The notes under the pieces were generated by a model. That model did not search any database. It was given only the letters and a program-made list of their open reading frames with translations, and was not told the origin of the DNA. From contig CM046876.1 in NCBI GenBank assembly GCA_025667525.1, positions 82,749,512-82,813,511 on the forward strand: 64,000 nucleotides of DNA. The letters are read 5' to 3'. Of the stretch, positions 55,653 through 64,000 are shown one piece after another (within the stretch, counting starts at the first letter, position 1; every line of letters starts with the position of its first letter). Made by a program: the position numbers and the translations under genes. Source of the DNA: Glebionis coronaria (taxonomy: Eukaryota; Streptophyta; Magnoliopsida; Asterales; Asteraceae).

Positions 55653-58472
55653 TTTTATAATCACTGGCTTGAAGTCGAAGGGTTTCGTCCAATATTACTT
55701 CGGGAATATTACTTCGGGAAATTATCAGATCATCGTCCAATATTACTACGGGTGATTACTGTGGATTACGGGCCATGCCCATTTAAATTTTATAATCATT
55801 GGCTTGAAGTCGACGGGTTTCGTGCTGTTGTGGAAGACGCTTGGCATTTCGCTCCAGGTAATGGTAATAATAATATGCAGAACCTTATGAAGAAGCTTCG
55901 CTTTTTTAAAATTAAAATTAAGGAGTGGAATAAATCGTTTAATCAAAACAAAAGATCTGACTTGATTCATCTTCAAGCCCAGTTAGAGTATCTTGATTTT
56001 GAGATTGATAAGGGGAATAGCACGATGACATTATTTCCAGGAGACTAGAAACCCATAATTCCATTGGAGAAATGAGAAGAAATCAATCAAAAGAGTACAT
56101 CCAGAAGGCTAAATTTAAATGGGCAGTAGAAGGGGACGCAAATTCTCGTTTCTTTCATGGTCTAATAAATAAGAGGAGGAAGGGGATGAGCATTTGAGGG
56201 GTTATGAAGATGGTATTTGGATGGATAATTCAGAGTGCGTGAAAGCTGAGTTCCTAGAGCATTTTCGTGACCGTTTTAAGAGACCGGAGGATCATCATAT
56301 TTGTTTGACATGGAGTTCCCTAACTCCCTTAATCGGGACCAACATGCTGACCTTGAATCCGAGATTACAGCAGAGGAGATTAAACGGGCAGTGTGGGAAT
56401 GCGGCGTGGATAAATCGTCGGGGCCAGATGGGTTTACATTTGGCTTTTACAAACATTTTTGGAATCTGTTGGAAGTTGATGTTATAGCAGCAGTTAAATG
56501 ATTCTTTCAATACGGGGAATTTGCTTCTTGTTACAATTCTTCTTTCGTTACTCTCATCCCTAAAATTCCAAACGCGAATCAAGTGAAGGAATTTAGACCT
56601 ATTAGTCTTATAGGTAGCTTATATAAAATTATTACCAGAATATTAGCTAATAGACTTGTGCCGGTCCTTGGTGATATTGTTCATCAAGTCCAATATGCTT
56701 TCATCCCGGGGAGACAAATTATGGACGGTCCTTTCATCCTTAATGAGGTTATGCAGTGGTGTTCTCTCAAGAAAAAACAAGCCGTTATCTTTAATGTAGA
56801 CTTTGAGAAAGCATACGATTCGGTGCGGTGGGACTTTTTGGATGAAGCTCTTCAAAAGTTTGGTTTTCGTTCTAAATGGCGACAGTGGATCCAAAGTTGT
56901 TTGAAGTCATCTAAAGGTTCTATTCTCATCAATGGTAGCCTGACAAACGAATTCCAATTCTTCAAAGGACTCAAACAAGGTGATTCCTTATCCCCTTTTT
57001 TTATTTATTCTCATCATGGAAACTTTGCATATTTCTTTCAATATAGTGGTGGAAAAGGGCATGTTCACGGGTATTAAGTTATCTAATTCGGTTGATATTT
57101 CTTATTTGTTATTTGTAGATGATGCTGTGTTTATTGGGAAATGGTGTGACGAAAACATTGGCACTATTACTAATGTTTTGGAGTGTTTTCGTCGCGCGCC
57201 TGATCTTAATATTATTATGAGCAAGAGTAAAATCATGGGGGTACATGTTGAACGCAATATGGTTAGCCGTGAAGGTAACAGTCTAGGTTGTTTGGTTCTT
57301 CGTGCCCCATCATTTACTTAGGCACAAAGGTTGGCAGTAACATGCACCGTATAGATTCCTGGCAGGAAGTTCTTAATAAGGTTAAGGAGAGACTATCGAA
57401 ATGGAAAGTGAAGGCTCTTTCTATCGGGGGTAGATTCACCCTTATCAAATCCGTCCTCGGATCAATTCCGATCTTTCATATGTACATATATAAAGCCCCC
57501 GTCCAAGTTATAAAGGAGTTGGAATCTGTTCTTCGTAGGTTCTTCCATGGTCACGAGCAAGGAAAAAATAGTTTGACATGGACTAATTGGGAAGCAATTA
57601 CTTCTGGGAAAGACAAGTTGGGCTCGGAATAGCTAGTTTATATGCTTTAAATCATGCCCATATATACAAATGGGTGTGGAAATTCTATTCGGATGGAGAT
57701 TCTCTTTATACGAGAGTGATCAAAGCGATACATGGGGAAGACGGAAGTATTGACAAGGACAACCGCAAAAGATACAGGTTCACGTGGTTGACTATCATCA
57801 TTGAGATTAAATTTCTCAAAGAAAAAGGGATAGATTTCTTCGAATTTTTACAACTCAAAGTAGGGGACAAAAGCAACATAAGTTTCTGGAAGGATAAATG
57901 GTGTGCAAATGGGATCCTTAAAGACATTTACCCGAGGCTTTTCAATTAAAGACTAGGAAAGATGTGAGCATCCGATTGAAGCTTGCAGACCAAAACTTGG
58001 AATTTTCTTTTCGTCGCAATTTGAGGGGGGGGGGGGGGGTTATGGAGCAATATCAAATGACTTCTTTGATAAGAATACTGGACGGAGTTAATCTAAGTCC
58101 CCAAGCGGATTGATATGTGTGGAATTTGTGCATCGATGGATCGTATTCAGTAGCGTCCTTAAGGAAAAAGATAGATTGTGATCGGACAGCTACAGTGGGC
58201 CCTAAAACTAAATGGGTTAAGTTTGTTCCTTTAAATGTAAACATTTTGGCGCGGAAAGTTAACAGGAATGCTATCCCCACGAGGTGGAATATCTCTAACC
58301 GGGGCATTAATATATACAGTCCCTTACTTGTCCAATTTGTGATGTAGGGACTGATTCCACTTCTCACTTGTTCTTCTCGTTTCCTGTGATTCACAACATT
58401 TACCAGAAGATAGTCGGGTGGTGGAATTCTAGCTCCTCGCTAGTTGTTTTTTAATGCAATCATCGTTAAAAA
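55653..58472 (+). mobile_element. 5'-truncated L1-type LINE (2.8 kb, dead)
   Basis: Flanked by a 15-bp target duplication and ending in a short A run (AAAAA), it is a classic 5'-truncated L1 insertion. Order: end of the endonuclease domain (SDHRPILL near 55722), RT, then a zinc-binding RT tail. The first 170 bp are scrambled: ATTTTATAATCA.TGGCTTGAAG occurs at 55651 and again at 55788. Confidence 0.92.
55715..58445 (+). pseudogene. LINE ORF2 (reverse transcriptase, broken)
   Basis: RT blocks are spread over several frames: SSGPDGFTFGFYKHFW (56420 region), EFRPISLIGSLYKIITRILANRL, FIPGRQIMDGPFILNE, VDFEKAYDSVRWDFL (motif A), LKQGDSLSPF (motif B), LFVDDAVFIG (motif C, an FxDD variant), then YLGTKVG and LSIGGRFTLIKSVLGSIPIFHMY. 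A zinc-binding tail (zf-RVT) remains at about 58105-58440 (KFVPLNVNILARKVNRNAIPTR). At least six frame changes or stops kill it. A run of 15 G lies at 58025-58039. Confidence 0.92.
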
Positions 58473-58487
58473 AACACAACCTCGTAA
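58473..58487. repeat. Right target duplication of the LINE
   Basis: AACACAACCTCGTAA. See 55638-55652. Confidence 0.85.
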
Positions 58488-58639
58488 TACTACTAACCCG
58501 TTTCAATATAGTCTTGATGCACATGTATATAGAACTATGATAAAGTTATTTCTTAAAATTCTCGCCATGCGCAAAACTATTATCACTGAAATTATTTGAT
58601 CGAAAAATATGTCTCGACATGAGATTTGATTAACGGGTA

Positions 58640-58821
58640 TCCGCTGCTGTAATGCGTGGGTATCCTACGATAATGCCAACAGTAATAATATCCCTCGATT
58701 AAAATTACATTTTTAGATGAAAACAATTGATTCAAAAGTTATAACCAAGAAAAACGAATTATTGCGTCAAAGAATTTAGTCACAGGGTACCCGCCGCTGC
58801 ATCGCGTGGGTACCCTGCTAG
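58640..58821 (+). mobile_element. Helitron-like 3' ends, two in tandem
   Basis: ACGGGTATCCGCTGCTG..GCGTGGGTATCC TACGA (58640-58675) and CAGGGTACCCGCCGCTG..GCGTGGGTACCCTGCTAG (58786-58821) are variants of one end. The second has a hairpin-forming GGGTACCC pair followed by CTAG and T, the Helitron 3' rule. The first lacks an intact CTRR. Confidence 0.5.
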
Positions 58822-59104
58822 TTTTTCTAAAGTATAAGTTTTTAAGACGTAATTATAATGTTATTTAAGCATTGTTTGAGGAAATATACAAATAGAAAAG
58901 TTTCACCGAATATATATGTAATTTCCCCATTCTATAACATTGTCAATTCTTTTTTGGGTAAAGGGTTTCTCCAATAAATATTATTACTCCAAAAAGATGT
59001 TAAGTACAAGGGATTTAGGTGAATATTACATCTTCGCCTGTTACATATGCAAACAACTTCCTAGCATGAAGAAACACATAGAACATCTATAAAGTCACAT
59101 AGAA
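58822..59104. other. AT-rich spacer
   Basis: I see nothing beyond low-complexity AT-rich sequence. Confidence 0.5.
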
Positions 59105-60110
59105 CATGCAAACTAAAATTCTAGCTTCCATAAAATCTGATTCCAGTATTATCAATAATAGGCTGGACACTGCCCTAAATATCCTGATCATCACACATAT
59201 CATCATCATACGGGTCGTAGTCATCATCAACATTCTTTTAAGAATCTTTCCATTGTTTTCATAGACTATTAGTCCCGTATTCAATATTAGACGTTTTAGC
59301 AGCCAAAAATATTTCTATATCATGATCCACAGGTTCAACTACATCCTTCACATTAAGCTCATCTGAAATATCACCCATTTTCCTATGGACTAGGTTCCTT
59401 TGATCATCCACAAGAGTAAATTAACATCAATCAATCTTCTTTTTAATCTTGTCAATTTTCTCGATAATTGAAGTGTGGCTAACATCTAGACGGGGAATAC
59501 CAGCCTCTGCCATAAATCAACCTGAAACTCATCCACACCAACCGACTTAGAAGTCCCACCATTCATACCCTAATCCTCATCATTTTCAACCGAATTAAGC
59601 GCCGCAAAAGAATTTGAGTTACTAAACTCTTTACTTGGACTAACCTCTTTACTAGACCCCGTAGCAACTTGCTTTTTTCTATCACTTGAAGTAGTATTCT
59701 TCTTGCCTACCATGTGATATTCCCGAGTAACCAATTTAAAGTTCACCTTAGGGCCAACATGTATACTCGTAGCTACTTGCTTAGGCTTGCTCACATTCTT
59801 TAACCCCAGTTGATCTCGTAACCTTAGAACATTCCTCAAGTACATGGCCAAAAATATTACAACCCGATCATCTAGGAGGTTTTCATTCATACTTAAAATG
59901 AATAATGCATAAATAGAAACCTTTCCTTTAAGTTTAGGCATAACACCTTAATAGAATCTTTCAACTCTACATCAACACACAACTCAATCATTGCTCTAGC
60001 ATAACTAGACCTTCCCCATGATTTCAAGCATCTTCACTAAATATCATCATAAGAACACCACGAAGCTTCACCCAAACTGAAATATTACGAACATCTTTTT
60101 TCAATTGTGA
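59105..60110 (-). pseudogene. LINE ORF1-type zinc-knuckle gene (decayed)
   Basis: Minus-strand fragments in order: VRNISVWVKLRGV (about 60095), KPPR-stop-SGCNIFGHVLEEC (59820-59880; a CCHC knuckle whose first Cys has become a stop), KVNFKLVTREYHMV, KEFSNSNSFAALNSVENDED (59570-59630) and, far downstream, YDPYDDDMCDDQD (about 59180-59225). This is the layout of the ORF1 RNA-binding protein of Asteraceae LINEs. Many stops. It is opposite in strand to the LINE at 55653 and unrelated to that insertion. Confidence 0.7.
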
Positions 60111-63100
60111 AATGCGTATTACCTCCCATGTTGTTTGTAAGATTGTATATTATTTTAACAGGTGGTAATAAGTTGTATTCAAGTATCAACTAAAGGTGTA
60201 CAATATAATGTGTGAATTTGTCATTAGATAATTTGTCATTAGATAATTTGTCATAAAATTTTGTCTTATGTTTATATAGTAACGAAGAATTGACTTGTGC
60301 TTGCCGATTCCTATGATATTTTGGCCACATGAGCAAGTGTTTAACATAAATACGTAACGAATTAGAGGTTGCAGTTACCTTCAAAAATTATTATGCAATC
60401 AATAGTAATTACAAACAAATAATTAGAATGAAGGGCATTGATCATCATTAACAACATGAGATATATTATAAGGAAATAGTTTAGAAAATATTTTTGCAAC
60501 CACTAATAGTAGTTATTTTTCACCGCAAACACCTTTGTCGATTCAAGTTGTTTACTGAATGAAGCAATCTGTTTATCACTTGAATCTATTTCTTTTTTTT
60601 GGTATTTGGCAACGAGTCTTCGAAACGCTTGAGCTCAGAAAACACTTTTGTAGGTGATAAGCCTGCATTTGCTAACTGTTTAGCCTTGCGTAGCTCAGCA
60701 ACAACTTAGTTTCTTTCATTTTCATATTCGTCTAATCTTTCATTCCTGTTTTTAGTTCCTATTATATATTAGTCATTTGTTTTTGTAACATAGCATCCTT
60801 AACTATTGGATTATGTATAACAAAAACATAATACATCATTTGTACATCATATATACTATCTATCTTAGATGGAGTTTGTTTTGGCTTATATGTCCGGTTT
60901 ATGACTTATTTGAGTTTGGGCCTATGTTTCATAAGCTCACCTTTTATGATTTTTTGACACTTTTCTGCTTATTTAAAATTCAGTATGTCATAATGAATCA
61001 TCAACTAAAATTGCGATTATTTATTTAGCCACAAACTCTTTTTTAACGGATTAGACTATAGGAAATGCTAAGGTGTAATGTTGTAACAAAACGTAACAAT
61101 GGTTTTTTTAAAGATTTATTTCTATAGGTTATACTAGTGACATGTACTAAAAAATGAGTGTGAGAGGGTTTAACATAAGAGGTTGACATGTGAGTGTAAC
61201 AATTCGATAAAAACAACAATAACACATAAAGGCCATTTGGTTTAGTCCTAATGCCATCCCTATCACGCAGTTCGATCTCGAAATGATTGCCGAGTTCTAA
61301 CGTCTACCATAATACCAACACACTCATATTTAGGGTAAATGTTATAGAAATAGGCTACCTCACTAATGGAAATAAGGGTTTAATTTGTGTATGACAAAAA
61401 TCTAGTCTAGTTTTAATGTGAAAAACATGTAAACTTTTTTAAAAATTGCATCAATTTTACAAAATAAACTAGAAAATCATAGAAAAATTTTAGTCAAGTG
61501 TTAATTCTACTCCCATCTCCCCACACTTGATTTGTATAATGTCCCTATTGTATAGTAAAAGGCACTAAATAAATGAAATACAGTATAATTAACACAAAAA
61601 ACTTTCCTGAGTGTTACAATGTATGATAAGGAAATAACATACTCGAAGCCGGGCTCCAAAATGGATTTTTCGAGCAACACTCATGTAATGTCTTCAAAGA
61701 CATGATCAACCATCCTATGCCTAAATTCACTTAACAACCATGTACATTATCAAAGAAAAACAATCAAATAAAAATATATAACTCATTTTCTTAAAAATCA
61801 CGGTTGCATTTAAGATATGCAACCAGCCGTTAAACCACTTAGTGTCATAAAGTGGACGAGTTTTTTTCTCGTGAGGGCTTACATGAAATACACCCTTAAA
61901 GTTCATTTAAAATCAATGCACGATTTGATGAAGTTACAATAATTAAAAAATTATTTTTGTTTGCAGGAGGTGTCTATGGCTTAACCAAAAAATGGTCTAT
62001 GGTGTAGATATGTAAAAAGTATAAAATATACCTTTAGACTATCTACGGCGTAACCATAAATGGGTTCATGCCGTAGGTTTTGTCAGCAAAAAATTTCTTT
62101 TTACCTTTACAGGCTAAGGTGATGATAGTTATCCTTCCCCTTGCTACAATATCAATCACACAAGGTTAGAAAACACAGATTCAGACAAACCAAACAAAAT
62201 ATAAAAATGAAACAAAACATTATTTACATTATAGGCATGAGGTGCATCCCATGAAGCACTTTTTGTTCGAGTCACGATCTTGGCAACACCCTTTTTTACC
62301 GAGTAACATAGTGTTTGTCCCTTCACTTGTAAGTAAGTGTGGGTGATAGTAGCCACATACACCATAAAGGTGTAAGTAAGCTAAAAGAGGGGTATGTGAG
62401 GTTATAAATTCATACATGTGGGGAATTAAGAATTAGGAGTTACCTCTTTACCTCATTAGGAATGATGAATATCATGACACTAGGACACTCATTAAGCTTC
62501 ATATCAACTAAGAAATGGTATTTATCAAGTCTCCGTTGTAACGCCTCATTGTTTTTTAGATGGTAATGTCGTGTTTTTCATTTATTTCAAAATCCTCTAT
62601 CTGAACTTCTTGTTCTCTTATACCCTACACAATATCAGGGAATGAAATCATTGGCTTATACAGCTTACCGCTAGTTGGGACTTAGGTTCAGTAGGAATGA
62701 GGAACAGCTTGAGCCTATCTACTTCATTGACCATACAATTCCACATTTCAAACATATCTACTTCGTAGCAATTATCCACCCGCTCTTCCTCTTTCTGAGT
62801 TTGTTTAGGGGATTCAATCTTAGAGACTCCTTCACGAATTTTGTAAAGGTCATTTTTTGTTTAATCAAATATGTTTTATTACCAACGACTTCAATTTTTC
62901 AACCTTTTCCTCCAGGTCTTTGATTAGAGCGCCAATTTTATTAAGACCAGAATATGTGTTGTCACAATGCATCTTAATCATATCAATATTCTTATCTCGT
63001 ATCTTCGTTATTTTTTCATAGTTTATTTCAAGGGCTCTATATATTGACGAATTTAATTTCCTTATCAGGAGGGTATTCTTGTGTAAATGCATCTTTTGAT

Positions 63101-63248
63101 GATTCTACCTAACTTCATGAACAATGCGGACATTTCATCTCTTCCAAAGTTACCAAGTCCGTAGACTTAGTAGGTAATATTATTTGAGTTAGAGCTACTC
63201 TCTTGGCAAGTATTCGCTTCATCATACCAATCTCGCGAATGGTCAACC
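60111..63248. other. Unassigned region with fragmentary frames
   Basis: I recognise no gene. Minus-strand traces at 60520-60780 (NERLDEYENERN, VAELRKAKQLANAGL) and 63092-62865 (NKIGALIKDLEEKVEKLKSL) look like coiled coils broken by stops, and 62417-62156 has short frames. They could be parts of one dead gene. Small features: ATTTGTCATTAGATA repeated three times at 60211-60253, and a hairpin CTACGGC (62043-62049) / GCCGTAG (62070-62076). Confidence 0.4.
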
Positions 63249-63639
63249 ATGAATTGTATTGCTTTAAATCGTGCCCTTATATATAAATGGGTGTGGAAAT
63301 TCTATTCGGATGGAGATTCTCTTTGTACGAGAGTGATCAAAGCGATACATGGGGAAGACGGGAGTATTGACAAGGACAACCGCAAACGATACAGGTTCAC
63401 GTGGTTGACTATAATCATTGAGATTAAATTGCTCAAAGAAAAAGGGATAGATTTCTTCGAATTTTTAAAACTCAAAGTAGGGGAAGCAACATAAGTCTCT
63501 AGAAGGATAAATGGTGTGCAGACGGGATCCTTAAAGACATTTACCCGATGCTTTTCAATTTAAAGACTAGGAAAGATGTGAGCATCCGATTGAAGCTTAC
63601 TGACCAAAACTTGGAATTTTCTTTTCGTCGCAATGTGGG
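63249..63639 (+). pseudogene. Second LINE ORF2 fragment
   Basis: From TGCTTTAAATCGTGCC through TTTTCGTCGCAATG it is nearly identical to 57637-58020 of the LINE (same WVWKFYSDGDSL, AIHGEDGSIDKDNRKRY and EKGIDFFEF blocks), with scattered differences and small deletions. It begins inside ORF2, like another 5'-truncated copy, and is cut by the CACTA end at 63640. Confidence 0.9.
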
Positions 63640-64000
63640 CACTAGTACAAAAAGTGGTTTTGGTCACACTTACCAAATTTCGTGTAGTCACAAATAATTT
63701 TTTTGTGTGACCGAATTCGCCTGTTATAAATAAACAGTTACACCTGAAGTCAGTTTGCATGACCATTTCGTATTTTGTTTGTCACGCATATGAATATTTA
63801 CGCGACTAGGGCTAACAACTGCTTTTTGGATGAGTTGTTAGTCACTTAATAATTTGAGAGTGTTATCGAATCAAAGTCTAATTCAAGTAGTAGTCACATT
63901 ATACCTATAGATGTGTGATAAATATTTTTCATACACACATTGAATGTGACCAAAAATCATATATGGTCACATAGACTTATTTTACAAGTGACAAATTGAT
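63640..64000 (+). mobile_element. CACTA (En/Spm) transposon, left end
   Basis: Starts CACTAGTACAAAAAGTGG, a typical CACTA terminus. Subterminal GGTCACA or TGTGACC words recur (about 63663, 63690, 63706, 63891, 63948 and 63964), the usual transposase-binding repeats. The element continues beyond the window, so its coding capacity is unknown. Confidence 0.85.

Noticed and set aside
1..64000. Integrated pararetrovirus (caulimovirid) sequence
   Set aside because: All RT-bearing elements have integrase, LTRs or LINE/RLE features. I saw no movement or coat protein region.

Overview
This is a repeat-dense stretch of plant nuclear DNA, most likely from the sunflower family (Asteraceae). The gag and accessory proteins of its LTR retrotransposons, the decayed LINE proteins and the gypsy antisense ORF all resemble families I know mainly from Asteraceae genomes such as Tanacetum, Artemisia and sunflower. 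That placement is inference from recall, not from a search. I saw no rRNA, tRNA or CRISPR array. Only one ordinary host gene is recognisable: an intact AP2/ERF transcription factor on the minus strand at 51962-52654.

Left third (1-24000): nested retrotransposons, almost all on the minus strand. A gypsy element of Athila-like type has its 5' LTR at 19275-22799, a tRNA-Asp-type primer site, then gag and protease, but no reverse transcriptase. A 12 kb copia element (2278-14312; LTRs at both ends, primer site, polypurine tract, broken gag-pol) is inserted in it. The 5' end of a second, related copia element occupies 1-1761. A deleted copia remnant with one LTR follows at 22800-23875.

Middle (24000-41400): AT-rich DNA with small non-autonomous DNA transposons. 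Two hAT MITEs have perfect 8-bp target duplications and one Mutator-like MITE has a perfect 9-bp duplication. A GGT-rich minisatellite lies at about 26440-27610. A nearly complete plus-strand Ty3/gypsy element of Tat type follows (30544-41361). It has 584-bp LTRs, gag, protease, RT, two RNase H domains, integrase and a decayed antisense accessory ORF between integrase and the 3' LTR.

Right (41400-64000): the most unusual object is a 6.1 kb unit at 41719-47802. It has inverted terminal repeats and a 10-bp flanking direct repeat, carries an undamaged 1068-codon reverse transcriptase with a restriction-like endonuclease tail, and ends in a 2 kb array of the palindrome AATCACATGTGATT inside inverted arms. 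Then come Helitron-like 3' ends, a dead PIF/Harbinger transposase, a GATC-rich MITE, the ERF gene, a 5'-truncated L1 LINE with a 15-bp target duplication, a decayed LINE ORF1-type gene, a second LINE fragment and, at 63640, the left end of a CACTA transposon that runs out of the window.

Apart from the ERF gene and the RT-endonuclease gene, essentially every protein-coding trace here is a broken transposon gene. The layout is what repeated nested insertion and decay would leave.
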